Source: an uncultured Collinsella sp.
Lineage (GTDB): Bacteria > Actinomycetota > Coriobacteriia > Coriobacteriales > Coriobacteriaceae
Direction of reading: 5' to 3'
Assembly: GCA_902465115.1 (NCBI GenBank)
Contig: CABQMC010000023.1
Span: 1-12,714, forward strand
DNA length: 12,714 nt
Shown: positions 1-7,414 of the stretch, in pieces
Layout of the letters: every line of letters begins with the position of its first letter
Numbering within the stretch: the first letter of the stretch is position 1
Translations under genes and position numbers: made by a program
The notes under the pieces: generated by a model
The model's database searches: none
What the model was told of the DNA's origin: nothing
Seen by the model: only the letters and a program-made list of their open reading frames with translations

Positions 1-425
1 GCATCGGCAGCGGTGCCGGTGTAACCGCATGCGCGGCAGGTGCGACGCGAAGACAGACGATCGATAATGACCTCGGGGGCCACATCGACCAGAAGGGCGC
101 AGTCGATCTCGCGACCCATGGCAGAAAGCTCGGAATCGAGCGTCACAGCCTGGGCGGTGTTGCGCGGGAAGCCGTCGAGGATGAAGCCCTGCTGGGCGTC
201 ATCGGCGGCAAGGCGCTCCTTGACAAGGTCGATCACGAGCTGGTCGGGAACGAGCTCGCCAGCGTCCATGTACTTCTTAGCCTGAATACCAAGCTCGGTG
301 CCACCCTTGACGGCAGCACGCAGCAGGTCGCCCGTGGAAATGTGGGCGACGCCAAACTCGGCGACGAGCTCCTGTGCGACGGTGCCCTTACCGGCACCCG
401 GAGCTCCTAGCAATACGAGGTTCAT
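1..425 (-). CDS. adk: Adenylate kinase, N-terminal 141 residues (3' end cut by window)
   Basis: Adenylate kinase is a cytoplasmic enzyme that interconverts ATP + AMP and 2 ADP. The visible part starts MNLVLLGAPGAGKGT, with the P-loop GAPGAGKGT at residues 7-15. It continues with STGDLLR (30-36) and DGFPRN (84-89) of the AMP-binding core. SSRRTCRACG follows, where C130 and C133 begin the LID. The Cys-X2-Cys pair indicates the zinc-bearing LID seen in many Gram-positive and actinobacterial enzymes; the second pair would lie beyond the window. The ATG at 425-423 has a strong AGAGGAGG ribosome binding site 7 nt upstream. The gene follows secY by 18 nt, the usual secY-adk order of the spc operon, so it is probably cotranscribed. 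Identity is certain; only the C-terminal part is missing. Confidence 0.98.
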   Translation of the reverse strand, partial: MNLVLLGAPGAGKGTVAQELVAEFGVAHISTGDLLRAAVKGGTELGIQAKKYMDAGELVPDQLVIDLVKERLAADDAQQGFILDGFPRNTAQAVTLDSELSAMGREIDCALLVDVAPEVIIDRLSSRRTCRACGYTGTAAD

Positions 426-443
426 GAGCAATCCTCCTCTAGC

Positions 444-1730
444 CTATTTAAAGAATCCATCGTAATCATACATCTTGATCTGGCCTTCGAGCTTATCGAC
501 TGTGTCGAGCACGACGCCGACCATGATGAGGATGGACGTGCCGCCAAATGCCTGGATCAGATGGTTACCCGTGAAGGAGAAGATGATCGAAGGCACGATG
601 GCGATGAGCGCCAAAAAGACAGCGCTGGGAAGCGTGATCTTGTTGAGCGCGTTCTTGATGTAGGCCGCGGTAGCCCTACCCGGACGGACGCCCGGAATAA
701 AGCCGCCCTGCTTCTTAAGGTTATCGGCCGTGTCATCGGGGTTGAACACCATGGAGGTGTAGAAGTACGCGAAGAACACGATGAGGACAACGTTAAGCAC
801 CCAGTTGAGCCAACCGGTCGAAAGCGCGGAGGCAACTGCCTGAATCCAGCCGATGCCGGGGAAGAACACGGCAATCTGAGCCGGGAAGTACAGCAGCGCC
901 GAAGCGAAGATGATCGGCACGACACCCGCGGTGTTGACCTTGATGGGCAGGTAGGTGGTCTGGCCACCCATCATGCGACGGCCCACGACGCGCTTAGCGT
1001 AGGAGACCGGGATGCGGCGCTGGCCGCGCTCAAGGAAAACAATCAGCGGGATAACCAGCAGGATGATGGCGCAGATGATCACCATGGTGATGATGCCACC
1101 GGCATTGCCCTCGGTGCTGGAGAAGATAGCCTGCGGCAGACCGGCCATGATGTTCGCAAAGATGATCAGCGACATGCCATTGCCGATACCGCGCTGGGTG
1201 ATGAGCTCACCGATCCACATGATCAGCATGGCGCCCGCGGTGAGCGTGCCGATGATCATGAGGTCGAAGATGATCTCGGGAGCGCCGGCGCCATTAAAGC
1301 TGATGCCGAAGCTCTTAAAGAGGAAGAGGTAACCCACGGAGTTGAGGATTGCCAGAGCCAGGGTGAGGTAACGCGAATACTGCGTAATCTTTGTCTGACC
1401 GACCTCGCCCTCGCGGGCAAGCTCATGCAGGGAAGGCACGACGGCCTGGAGCATCTGGAGGATGATCGAGCTAGTGATGTAAGGCATGATGCCCAGCGAA
1501 AACACCGACACATAGCTCAACGCGCCGCCAGAGAAAAGATTCAGGAGGGCCATAGCACCTGCGGCGACCGAATTGTTATCGGTCGAGAAAAGGCCCAGCA
1601 TCCCCTGGAAGGGAATGCCGGGCACAGGAACGTGCGCACCAATGCGGTACACGACGAGCATAGCTATGGTAAAAAGAATCTTTTCGCGCAATTCTTTGAT
1701 GCGGAAAGCATTCTTAAGACCATTTAGCAC
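444..1730 (-). CDS. secY: Preprotein translocase subunit SecY
   Basis: SecY is the channel subunit of the SecYEG translocon in the inner membrane and passes unfolded proteins across or into the membrane. The 428-residue product has the normal family length and the ten-helix hydrophobic pattern. The N-terminal amphipathic stretch [13 protein letters not shown] is at residues 9-21, the plug region VPVPGIP at 34-40, the cytosolic C4 loop [16 protein letters not shown] at 237-252, and the C5 loop [10 protein letters not shown] at 342-351, which in relatives contacts SecA and the ribosome. The start is GTG at 1730-1728; no in-frame ATG lies nearby and the start fits the family N-terminus. The first 7 nt overlap the end of rplO, so translation is likely coupled. 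adk follows 18 nt later. Confidence 0.98.
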   Translation of the reverse strand: MLNGLKNAFRIKELREKILFTIAMLVVYRIGAHVPVPGIPFQGMLGLFSTDNNSVAAGAMALLNLFSGGALSYVSVFSLGIMPYITSSIILQMLQAVVPSLHELAREGEVGQTKITQYSRYLTLALAILNSVGYLFLFKSFGISFNGAGAPEIIFDLMIIGTLTAGAMLIMWIGELITQRGIGNGMSLIIFANIMAGLPQAIFSSTEGNAGGIITMVIICAIILLVIPLIVFLERGQRRIPVSYAKRVVGRRMMGGQTTYLPIKVNTAGVVPIIFASALLYFPAQIAVFFPGIGWIQAVASALSTGWLNWVLNVVLIVFFAYFYTSMVFNPDDTADNLKKQGGFIPGVRPGRATAAYIKNALNKITLPSAVFLALIAIVPSIIFSFTGNHLIQAFGGTSILIMVGVVLDTVDKLEGQIKMYDYDGFFK

Positions 1731-2173
1731 GGCAGCTCGACCTTTCCGCCGGCGGCCTCGATCTTGGCCTGCGCAGAAGCGCTGACCTTGTCGACCTTGA
1801 CCGTGAACTTCTTGGTGAGCTCACCATTGCCGAGCACCTTGACGGGCTCGAACTCGCTCTTGGTGATGCGAGCGGCCTTAAGAGCGGCACCGTCGATCAC
1901 AGCGCCATCCTCGAACTTACGCTCGAGACGCTCAACGTTAACAGCGGTGTACTCGATACGACGGGGGTTGCGGAAGCCCGGAAGCTTGGGCAGGCGCATA
2001 GCCAGCGGAGTCTGGCCACCCTCGAAGCCGGCACCCTTGGTGCCGCCAGAGCGGGAACCCTGGCCCTTCTGGCCGCGGCCAGAAGTGGTGCCGTGACCCG
2101 AAGAATTGCCACGGCCGACGCGCTTACGGTTCTTGGTGGAACCGGGCGCGGGAGTAAGATCGTGAAGCTGCAT
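1724..2173 (-). CDS. rplO: 50S ribosomal protein L15
   Basis: L15 is a late-assembly protein of the large ribosomal subunit that binds 23S rRNA. The 149-residue product has the typical basic, glycine-rich N-terminus with [19 protein letters not shown], then [16 protein letters not shown] and RLPKLPGF, all hallmarks of bacterial L15. The C-terminal globular part ends in [11 protein letters not shown] at 2173 has GAGGAG upstream, formed by the last codons of rpmD, whose stop is 3 nt away. The stop codon lies inside the first codons of secY. The tight spacing on both sides supports one polycistronic mRNA. Confidence 0.98.
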   Translation of the reverse strand: MQLHDLTPAPGSTKNRKRVGRGNSSGHGTTSGRGQKGQGSRSGGTKGAGFEGGQTPLAMRLPKLPGFRNPRRIEYTAVNVERLERKFEDGAVIDGAALKAARITKSEFEPVKVLGNGELTKKFTVKVDKVSASAQAKIEAAGGKVELPC

Positions 2174-2176
2174 TTG

Positions 2177-2359
2177 CTACTCCTCTACAATCTCGACAAG
2201 GTGCTTGACCTTGAAGATCATGCCGCGGACGGACTCGTTGTCAGCAATCTCGCGAACCTCGCGGATCCTGTGGAGACCGAGGGCACGGACAGTACGGACC
2301 TGGTCCTGCTTGCAACCATTGGTGCTGCGGACCTGCTTGATCTTGATGGTGTCAGCCAT
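2177..2359 (-). CDS. rpmD: 50S ribosomal protein L30
   Basis: L30 is a small protein of the large ribosomal subunit. The 60-residue product has the usual bacterial length. It shows the family pattern: a first strand with IKIKQVRSTNG, then a long helix with a basic LGLHRIREVREIADNESVRGMI segment (in parts), and a final strand FKVKHLVEIVEE. It starts at ATG 2359, 2 nt after the rpsE stop, and ends 3 nt before rplO, so it sits in a tightly packed part of the spc operon and is probably translated by coupling. Nothing unusual is seen. Confidence 0.97.
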   Translation of the reverse strand: MADTIKIKQVRSTNGCKQDQVRTVRALGLHRIREVREIADNESVRGMIFKVKHLVEIVEE

Positions 2360-2361
2360 GC

Positions 2362-2886
2362 TTAGTTCTCCTTACCGACGAACATCTCGGAGACCGTCAG
2401 GCCACGGCGAGCCGCGACGTCCTCAGGGCTGGAGAGCTCCTTGAGGCCCTCGACGGCAGCCTTGATGATGTTGAGGCCGTTGTCGGTACCGAGGGACTTG
2501 GACAGGACGTTCTTGATGCCAGCAAGCTCAAAGAGGGGACGCACAGCGCCGCCGGCGATAACGCCGGTACCCTCGACAGCGGGCTTGATGATGATGCGGC
2601 CGGCACCAAAGTGGCCGAGAACCTCGTGCGGGATGGTGCCCTGCTCGGTCACCGGCACGTGGAACATGTTCTTCTTGGCATCGAGAGATGCCTTGGAGAT
2701 GGCCATGGGCACCTCAGCGGACTTGCCCATGCCAACGCCGACGTTGCCCTTGCCGTCGCCAACGACGACGAGAGCGACGAGGCTCATGCGACGACCACCC
2801 TTGACGGTCTTCGACACGCGGTTGATGTAAACGACGCGCTCCTCGAACTCGGAGGCCTCGCGCTGCTGCTTCTGATTACGAGCCAT
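2362..2886 (-). CDS. rpsE: 30S ribosomal protein S5
   Basis: S5 is a small-subunit ribosomal protein involved in decoding fidelity and mRNA unwinding at the entry tunnel. The 174-residue product has the S5 double-stranded RNA-binding-like N-terminal domain, with [20 protein letters not shown] followed by [16 protein letters not shown]. The C-terminal domain carries [18 protein letters not shown] and [19 protein letters not shown]. The VKGGRR loop is the place where spectinomycin-resistance changes occur in other bacteria; it looks wild type here. ATG at 2886 follows the rplR stop by 14 nt, with AGGAGG in the gap. It lies in the normal order between rplR and rpmD. Confidence 0.98.
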   Translation of the reverse strand: MARNQKQQREASEFEERVVYINRVSKTVKGGRRMSLVALVVVGDGKGNVGVGMGKSAEVPMAISKASLDAKKNMFHVPVTEQGTIPHEVLGHFGAGRIIIKPAVEGTGVIAGGAVRPLFELAGIKNVLSKSLGTDNGLNIIKAAVEGLKELSSPEDVAARRGLTVSEMFVGKEN

Positions 2887-2900
2887 GTGCTACATACCTC

Positions 2901-3269
2901 CTAGAACTCGAGACCGGCGGCACGAGCACCGTCGGCGAGGGCCTTGACGCGGCCATGGTAGATACGGCCACCGCGATCGAAGGCGACCTTGGTGATGCCG
3001 GCCTCGATGGCGCGCTTGCCAACGAGCTGACCGACCTTCTCCGCAGCCTCCTTGTTCGAGGTGTGGGTGCCCTTGAACTCGGCCTCGAGGGTCGAGGCAG
3101 AGACGAGCGTCAGGCTGGAGCCCTTGCTGTCGTCGATGATCTGGGCATAGATGTTGGCGTTAGTACGGGTCACGCGAAGACGCGGACGCTCGGAGGTACC
3201 CGAAACCTTGCCGCGAACACGACGCTGACGACGCTTGAGGCCTTCCAGCTTCGCCTTATGCTTGTTCAT
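2901..3269 (-). CDS. rplR: 50S ribosomal protein L18
   Basis: L18 binds 5S rRNA, together with L5, in the central protuberance of the large subunit. The 122-residue product has the standard length. It shows a basic N-terminus ([20 protein letters not shown]), then [20 protein letters not shown], and the C-terminal [20 protein letters not shown], which is highly conserved. ATG at 3269 has AGGAG 7 nt upstream. A 75-nt gap separates it from rplF and holds a GC-rich stem-loop, listed separately. The gene runs straight into rpsE with a 14-nt spacer. Confidence 0.98.
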   Translation of the reverse strand: MNKHKAKLEGLKRRQRRVRGKVSGTSERPRLRVTRTNANIYAQIIDDSKGSSLTLVSASTLEAEFKGTHTSNKEAAEKVGQLVGKRAIEAGITKVAFDRGGRIYHGRVKALADGARAAGLEF

Positions 3270-3297
3270 ACGTAAACTCCTAAAAAGGTTGATCTTG

Positions 3298-3319
3298 CCA
3301 GCACCTGACGGGGTGCTGG
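3298..3319 (-). promoter_or_regulatory. Stem-loop between rplF and rplR
   Basis: CCAGCACC at 3298-3305 and GGTGCTGG at 3312-3319 form a perfect 8-bp stem with a 6-nt loop, in the 75-nt gap between rplF and rplR. On the mRNA strand it is followed about 11 nt later by five T residues and then directly by the rplR AGGAG site. It is not a classical terminator because the T-run is displaced. A role in mRNA processing, partial attenuation or r-protein feedback is possible but unproven. Confidence 0.5.
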
Positions 3320-3344
3320 TCTTATGCGAGTGAGTCGGTTACGA

Positions 3345-3881
3345 CTACTTGGCGGCCTTACCCAGCTTGCGGCGGATGTGCTCGCCAACGTAGTGGATAC
3401 CCTTGCCCTTGTAAGGCTCGGGAGGACGATGGCCGCGGATCTCAGCGGCGATCTGACCGACCTGCTGCTTGTTGATACCCTTGACGTTCACGTGGGTGTT
3501 GTCGGGAACCTCGAAGGTGATGCCCTCAGGAGCCTCGACGATCACGGGGTGCGAGAAGCCCAGGGAGAACTCGAGGTTCTTGCCCTTCTGCTGCACGCGG
3601 TAACCGACGCCGGCGAGCTCGAGCTTCTTCTCGAAGCCCTCGGAAACGCCAACAACCATGTTGTGGATGAGGGCGCGGGTGAGGCCGTGGCGGGCACGGG
3701 TCTCACGCTCGTCGTCGGGACGGGAAACGGTGAGGACGTTGTCCTCGACGTTGATAGCGAGCTTCTCAAAGACATCGAGCTCGAGCTGGCCCTTGGGGCC
3801 CTTGACGACAACGTTGTTGCCGTTGACTGCCACTTCGACTCCGGCGGGAATCTGGACAGGCTTATTACCGATACGAGACAC
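3345..3881 (-). CDS. rplF: 50S ribosomal protein L6
   Basis: L6 is a large-subunit protein near the factor-binding site. The 178-residue product begins [17 protein letters not shown] and has the two duplicated L6 domains. The C-terminal signature reads [16 protein letters not shown], followed by [13 protein letters not shown], all diagnostic. The start is GTG at 3881-3879, supported by AAGGAG 6 nt upstream and by the family N-terminus. A 33-nt gap separates it from rpsH. The gap downstream to rplR is wider and carries a stem-loop. Confidence 0.98.
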   Translation of the reverse strand: MSRIGNKPVQIPAGVEVAVNGNNVVVKGPKGQLELDVFEKLAINVEDNVLTVSRPDDERETRARHGLTRALIHNMVVGVSEGFEKKLELAGVGYRVQQKGKNLEFSLGFSHPVIVEAPEGITFEVPDNTHVNVKGINKQQVGQIAAEIRGHRPPEPYKGKGIHYVGEHIRRKLGKAAK

Positions 3882-3914
3882 GGTGATCTCCTTTCCTTCT
3901 ACCTACCGAGCGAA

Positions 3915-4313
3915 TTACCAGACGTAAGCAATGATCTCGCCGCCGACGTTGTGCTTGCGAGCATCGCGGTCGGTCATGACGCCATGGCTGGTGGAAATAA
4001 TGGCGGTACCAAGGCCACCGCGGACGCGGGGCATGTCGGCAACGCCGGTGTACTTACGCAGGCCCGGCTTGGAAATGCGGCGGATGCCGTTGATGACCTT
4101 AGCCTTCTTAGGACCATACTTAAGCGTGATGTGCAGAGTCTTCTGGGGAACGGTGTCCTCGACATCGTAGCCCTCGATGTAGCCCTCCTCGTGCAGAACA
4201 CGAGCGATCTCGACGAGCTTCTTGCTGCTCGGCATGGAGACCGTGGCCTTGTTCACAGAGTTAGCGTTACGGATGCGCGTAAGCATATCTGCGATCGGGT
4301 CTGTAAGGTTCAT
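3915..4313 (-). CDS. rpsH: 30S ribosomal protein S8
   Basis: S8 binds helix 21 of 16S rRNA early in small-subunit assembly. In E. coli it also represses the spc operon by binding the mRNA near the start of rplE. The 132-residue product begins [18 protein letters not shown]. The C-terminal domain contains [10 protein letters not shown] and a clear S8 signature, [20 protein letters not shown], ending [12 protein letters not shown] at 4313 has AAGGAG upstream. A 119-nt gap to rpsZ is unusually long for this operon and holds two small stem-loops. Confidence 0.98.
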   Translation of the reverse strand: MNLTDPIADMLTRIRNANSVNKATVSMPSSKKLVEIARVLHEEGYIEGYDVEDTVPQKTLHITLKYGPKKAKVINGIRRISKPGLRKYTGVADMPRVRGGLGTAIISTSHGVMTDRDARKHNVGGEIIAYVW

Positions 4314-4354
4314 ACAGATTCTCCTTCGTTCTTGATGAACACGTGCTCTTGGTT

Positions 4355-4440
4355 CTTCGCCGCCCTTAACGGCAAAGCCTTTTTAGCGCGTTTTCCCTGT
4401 TCCAAACTGATGCTTGAAACGCTGGTAGTGACTTACCAGC
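4355..4440 (-). promoter_or_regulatory. Two small stem-loops in the rpsZ-rpsH gap
   Basis: The first has 7-bp arms GCTGGTA (4421-4427) and TACCAGC (4434-4440) around a 6-nt loop, and covers the rpsZ stop codon. The second has arms 4355-4362 and 4370-4377 with a 7-nt loop; on the mRNA strand it forms eight pairs, one of them G-U. Neither has a T-run on the transcribed strand, so they are not obvious terminators. They may affect message stability or translation between the two genes. No matching regulatory RNA family is recognised. Confidence 0.4.
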
Positions 4441-4618
4441 TGGCCTTCTTAACGCCGGGAAGCTCGCCCTTGAGTGCAAGCTCGCGGAAGCAGACACGGC
4501 ACAGGCCGAACTTGCGGTACACAGAGTGCGGACGGCCGCAGCGCTGGCAGCGCGTGTACTCACGAGTAGAGAACTTCTGCTTGCGATTGCACTTGACGAT
4601 CATCGATGTCTTAGCCAC
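4433..4618 (-). CDS. rpsZ: 30S ribosomal protein S14, zinc-binding type Z
   Basis: This small-subunit protein binds 16S rRNA in the head domain. The 61-residue length and the four cysteines C24, C27, C40 and C43 (CQRC and CRVC) mark the short zinc-ribbon form, as opposed to the longer cysteine-free S14. The sequence ends [13 protein letters not shown], the conserved tail. The start is GTG at 4618, with an excellent GAGGAGG site 6 nt upstream; MAKTSMIVK fits the family N-terminus. It lies between rplE and rpsH as in the standard spc operon. The gap towards rplE contains a strong stem-loop. Confidence 0.97.
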   Translation of the reverse strand: MAKTSMIVKCNRKQKFSTREYTRCQRCGRPHSVYRKFGLCRVCFRELALKGELPGVKKASW

Positions 4619-4652
4619 TTATATCCTCCTCACATAGAGTATTGTTCGCCCC

Positions 4653-4682
4653 AAGCGCCGCCCCCTTGTGGGAACGGCGCTT
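4653..4682 (-). promoter_or_regulatory. GC-rich stem-loop between rplE and rpsZ
   Basis: AAGCGCCG (4653-4660) and CGGCGCTT (4675-4682) pair perfectly over 8 bp. The 14-nt interior can add a short CCC/GGG stem. It sits in the 79-nt gap after the rplE stop. No T-run follows on either strand, so it is unlikely to be a full intrinsic terminator. It could be a processing or stability element. Confidence 0.5.
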
Positions 4683-4697
4683 ATAGGGCAGGTGAAC

Positions 4698-5255
4698 CTA
4701 TTTCTTGAACGGGAAACCGAAGGCGTCCAGAAGGGCCTTGGCCTCCTCATCGGTGTTGGCGGTTGTCACGAAAGTGATGTCCATACCGCGCTGGTGATCG
4801 ACGGAGTCGAAGTCGATCTCGGGGAAGATGAGCTGCTCGGTGACGCCCATGGAGAAGTTACCACGGCCGTCGAAGCTCTTGGCGGAGATGCCGCGGAAGT
4901 CGCGGATACGGGGGATCGCGACGGAGGTCAGACGATCGAAGAACTCCCACATACGGTCGCCACGCAGGGTAACCTTGCAGCCGATCGGCATACCAGCACG
5001 CAGGCGGAAGGTAGCGATGGACTTGCGGGCACGGGTGATCATCGGCTGCTGGCCGGTGATGGCGCGCAGGTCGCGCACGGCACCGTCGATGGCCTTGGAA
5101 TCGGTAGCGGCCTCGCCGACACCCATGTTCACGACGATCTTCTCAAACTTGGGGATCATCATGACGTTCTCGTACTGGAACTTGTCCTGAAGCTGCTGCT
5201 TGACCTCGTTGTTGTACTTGGTCTTCAGACGCGGCACATACTTCTCTTCTGCCAT
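4698..5255 (-). CDS. rplE: 50S ribosomal protein L5
   Basis: L5 binds 5S rRNA and contacts the P-site tRNA in the central protuberance. The 185-residue product has the usual length. Its signatures are [39 protein letters not shown] (in parts), [29 protein letters not shown], and a C-terminus with [20 protein letters not shown] at 5255 has AAGGAG 6 nt upstream. It is the first gene of the ribosomal block here: no rplX or other ribosomal gene precedes it. A promoter-like site and a leader lie upstream instead. This position as a transcription-unit leader is unusual for rplE. Confidence 0.98.
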   Translation of the reverse strand: MAEEKYVPRLKTKYNNEVKQQLQDKFQYENVMMIPKFEKIVVNMGVGEAATDSKAIDGAVRDLRAITGQQPMITRARKSIATFRLRAGMPIGCKVTLRGDRMWEFFDRLTSVAIPRIRDFRGISAKSFDGRGNFSMGVTEQLIFPEIDFDSVDHQRGMDITFVTTANTDEEAKALLDAFGFPFKK

Positions 5256-5280
5256 TGTTCACTCCTTCTTGGGGTTTTAA

Positions 5281-5315
5281 GCACGGGGCGTGGCCACGAT
5301 GGGTTGTCCTCGTGC
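5281..5315 (-). promoter_or_regulatory. Stem-loop in the rplE leader
   Basis: GCACGGGG (5281-5288) and CCTCGTGC (5308-5315) can form a stem with 7 of 8 positions paired. The enclosed segment contains the perfect 10-bp palindrome CGTGGCCACG. The element lies 26 nt upstream of the rplE start codon, just before the ribosome binding site, so it could be part of an autoregulatory leader. That role is inference; no known r-protein leader family is recognised. Confidence 0.35.
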
Positions 5316-5392
5316 CTCCTGGCTGCATCCGCGCCGCTCATGGCATTTTGCGGTTTGGACTCGACGCAGCAGGAGCCGACAAAACAATCGGT

Positions 5393-5421
5393 ACTATACG
5401 CGCATCGGGAGCGTATTTCCA
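5393..5421 (-). promoter_or_regulatory. Putative promoter for rplE and the distal spc operon
   Basis: Reading on the minus strand, TGGAAA (5421-5416) and TATAGT (5398-5393) are separated by 17 bp. They match the vegetative -35 and -10 consensus at 4 of 6 and 5 of 6 positions. Transcription would start near 5386 and give a leader of about 130 nt before rplE. A promoter is needed here because rplE has no ribosomal genes upstream. The assignment rests on sequence match and position only. Confidence 0.45.
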
Positions 5422-5475
5422 GAAAAACCTCGTCTGCCTGCACAACTCCACAACTCCCCCGCACAAATGGATCCC

Positions 5476-5549
5476 AAAAAGCAGTTGCGGTGAAATAGGG
5501 ACTGTTTGGCGGCCTAACAGGCTTAAACAGTCCGTATTTCACCGCAACT
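5476..5549 (-). terminator. Possible intrinsic terminator of the yqeB-xdhC unit
   Basis: Seventeen nt after the xdhC stop, the minus-strand transcript reaches the 67-bp palindrome, whose 25-nt arms pair with one mismatch. GC and then TTTTT follow directly (5480-5476). A long stem followed by a short T-run is consistent with rho-independent termination before the rplE promoter. The stem is much longer than a typical terminator, so the T-run may be coincidental. Confidence 0.45.
5483..5549. repeat. 67-bp palindromic repeat, copy 1
   Basis: The left arm 5483-5507 begins AGTTGCGGTGAAATA, and the right arm 5525-5549 is its reverse complement except for one position (G at 5498, where copy 2 has C). 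The 17-nt centre carries a short inner dyad (GCCT/AGGC). Copy 2 at 8268-8334 has the same length and a right arm identical base for base. Two long inverted arms around a variable centre resemble REPIN- or MITE-like elements. No target-site duplication is visible. It has no coding capacity of its own. Confidence 0.9.
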
Positions 5550-5566
5550 TATTGGTGGGGATCCGA

Positions 5567-6610
5567 TTAGCGCTTGCGGGGGACGAGTTTGGTGCGGCGC
5601 AGGTGGATCATCTCGGCGGCGATGGAGATGGCGATCTCCTCGGGGTCCTCGGCCTGAATGGCAACGCCGATCGGAAGGTGCAGCTCGTCGATCTGGTCCT
5701 GCGTAAAACCTTCCTGCTCCAGGCGGGCGCGCACAAAGGCCGTCTTGCGGCGCGAACCCAGACAGCCCAGATAGGCAGGCTTGGCACGCATGGCCTGAAT
5801 CACCACGTCGATATCGGACTTGTGACCCGCCGTGGCGATGACCACCAAGTCGCGCGGACCGATGGGACACAGCTCGCTCAGGTTCTTGTAATCGACCAGG
5901 CGACGATCGTAGACACCGGGCACCCATTCGGGCGTCAACGTGCCGGGGCGGTCATCGCAGGCCACGACGGCAAAGCCCGCCGCCGTGAGCACGCGCGCCG
6001 TCGCGGCGCCCACGTGTCCGCAGCCAAAGATGTAGGTCAGGCCCTCGGGGCAGAGCGTCTCGATGTGCGCCGCGGGAATCTCAGAGGCAGCGTTGGTGTA
6101 GGTGACGTTACTCCCCTCCTCCACCAGTGAAAGCCCGGGGCAGCCCGCAATGGTATGGCGCGATGCCTCGCCATGGTACTCGGCCACATCGCCCTCGAGC
6201 GCGCTCGCGATAAACGGCTCAAAGTCGATGACGAAGTCGCCGATGCGCCGATAGACCAAGACGTCGGCAATTTCCTGGAACAACGGTGCCTGGGTCGCAT
6301 CCAGATGCAGATAGCACAGGCAAATAGCTCCGCCGCAGATCATGCCGGTATCGGAGTTCTCGCCGCCCATGGTGTAGCGGACCAGACGCGACTGTCCCGC
6401 GCTCAGGAGTTCGCGCGCCTCATCCAGCGCAAAGAGCTCAATCTTGCCGCCGCCGATAGTGCCCGCCTGGCTGCCATCGGCAAAGACGGCCATCCATGCG
6501 CCCACACCGCGCGGTGACGACCCCGCCGTGCCGGCCACGACCACGAGCTCGCACGTCTTACCAGCCTTCAGAGCGTCAAGCGCAGCATTCACCACATCGA
6601 GCTTTTCCAT
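5567..6610 (-). CDS. xdhC: XdhC/CoxI family molybdenum hydroxylase maturation factor
   Basis: XdhC-family proteins bind molybdenum cofactor and help sulfurate and insert it into xanthine-dehydrogenase-type enzymes. The 347-residue product has an N-terminal XdhC/CoxI domain with AGTAGSSPRGVGAWM (26-40), GTIGGGKIE (50-58) and MICGGAI (90-96). A C-terminal Rossmann domain has YIFGCGHVG (193-201), ACDDRPG (217-223), IATAGHKSD (258-266), YLGCLGSRRK (280-289) and LPIGVAIQAEDPEEIAISI (312-330). ATG at 6610 has AGGAAA upstream and follows the yqeB stop by 9 nt, so the two are cotranscribed. Location beside yqeB and yqeC points to a selenium-dependent hydroxylase as the client rather than plain xanthine dehydrogenase. 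The client itself is outside the window. Confidence 0.92.
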   Translation of the reverse strand: MEKLDVVNAALDALKAGKTCELVVVAGTAGSSPRGVGAWMAVFADGSQAGTIGGGKIELFALDEARELLSAGQSRLVRYTMGGENSDTGMICGGAICLCYLHLDATQAPLFQEIADVLVYRRIGDFVIDFEPFIASALEGDVAEYHGEASRHTIAGCPGLSLVEEGSNVTYTNAASEIPAAHIETLCPEGLTYIFGCGHVGAATARVLTAAGFAVVACDDRPGTLTPEWVPGVYDRRLVDYKNLSELCPIGPRDLVVIATAGHKSDIDVVIQAMRAKPAYLGCLGSRRKTAFVRARLEQEGFTQDQIDELHLPIGVAIQAEDPEEIAISIAAEMIHLRRTKLVPRKR

Positions 6611-6619
6611 TGCAATTTC

Positions 6620-7414
6620 CTATCCCTGGAATACACCGGTGAGCATGGCGAGCGCCTCGAGTACGCCGCCGCCGACCGACGTCGCCTTGTCCGAAATGTA
6701 GTTGATATAGCTGGCATCGCCGCGCGGGTCGACATCGGCGCATTTAAAGCCCTCGGTCACCTGCACGCCGTTCGCCAAAAGCCCGCGCAGACAGCCATCG
6801 ATCTGCGTGCACATGGGCGAATCGCCCGCGTAGCCAATCACGTCTCCGGCGCTCACGATGTCGCCGATCGCGCGGTCGGACCGAAACACGCCGGCGGCGG
6901 GGCTGTGGATAACGCGCTCCTTGCCATAGCCGGCGATGACACCCGGCACGCCCGTATTGGGCTGGGGCGAGCCCTGGGTGATGGCGCGGCCGAGAAAATG
7001 ACCGCGCATGGTCTCGACCACGGCATCGCAATCGACCGGCGCGGTGAAGCCCGGTCCCACGGCAATAACGACAGGCGCCATATCGCGCGTGGTGCCCAAG
7101 TTGCGCTTGGCCAGAATCGCGTCGACCACGGCAGCGGGTTTCAGTTCGTCGAGCATCTTGGCCTGGGGGTCTACCACGACGGCGACGTCTCCGGCCTCGG
7201 TAATTGTAAGCGCCTCTGCCGGCGTCTGCGCCAAGCGAGCGCGAATGCCCTCGACCTGGACCTCGCCCAGGCGAATGGCCTCGCAAAAACTGATTGTGCG
7301 ACGGATGCACGTGGGAACCGCGATATCGGCCATAACGACCGACACGCCGGCGCGCACCAAGCGAGCGGCGACGCCCGTGGCGATATCGCCGGCGCCGCGA
7401 ACATAAACGAGCAT
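6620..7414 (-). CDS. yqeB: Selenium-dependent molybdenum hydroxylase maturation protein YqeB
   Basis: YqeB proteins co-occur with selenium-dependent molybdenum hydroxylases and are thought to help mature their labile-selenium cofactor; the exact reaction is not known. The 264-residue product opens with a nucleotide-binding Rossmann-type segment, VYVRGAGDIATGVAARLVRAG (3-23, in parts). Family-typical stretches are ITQGSPQPNTGVPG (145-158), AGYGKERVIHSPAAG (161-175) and CADVDPRGD (225-233). Residues 170-231 have the P-G-V-IGD-V-AGD-IG-IDG rhythm of a biotinyl/lipoyl-like barrel, which is my inference. ATG at 7414 has GGGAGG upstream. It is the first gene of the minus-strand pair yqeB-xdhC and is divergent from yqeC. 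In E. coli, as I recall, YqeB is about twice this length and includes an XdhC-like part; here the two are separate genes. Confidence 0.9.
   Translation of the reverse strand: MLVYVRGAGDIATGVAARLVRAGVSVVMADIAVPTCIRRTISFCEAIRLGEVQVEGIRARLAQTPAEALTITEAGDVAVVVDPQAKMLDELKPAAVVDAILAKRNLGTTRDMAPVVIAVGPGFTAPVDCDAVVETMRGHFLGRAITQGSPQPNTGVPGVIAGYGKERVIHSPAAGVFRSDRAIGDIVSAGDVIGYAGDSPMCTQIDGCLRGLLANGVQVTEGFKCADVDPRGDASYINYISDKATSVGGGVLEALAMLTGVFQG

Larger units (their letters stand above)
5256..5566. other. 311-base gene-free region between xdhC and rplE
   Basis: No convincing coding sequence is present. Open frames on either strand lack ribosomal-protein or other recognisable motifs, and rplX, which normally precedes rplE, cannot be found in any frame. 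The region contains, from the rplE side, a leader stem-loop, a promoter-like pair facing rplE, a T-run and the first 67-bp palindrome. It marks the junction between the ribosomal operon and the purine/selenium cluster. Confidence 0.8.

Noticed and set aside
561..1727. Long plus-strand open frame antisense to secY (388 codons)
   Set aside because: It is a mirror of secY codon bias in GC-rich DNA. The product is low-complexity, rich in D, H, R and E, with no family motif, and secY itself is unambiguous.
3324..4637. Plus-strand open frame antisense to rplF, rpsH and rpsZ (437 codons)
   Set aside because: It crosses three certain ribosomal genes and their gaps. Its product is compositional noise with no recognisable domain.
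5225..5542. Minus-strand open frame of 105 codons upstream of rplE, considered as rplX or a small gene
   Set aside because: No L24 features are present. Its first residues are just the translated palindrome, it has no ribosome binding site, and it overlaps the rplE start.
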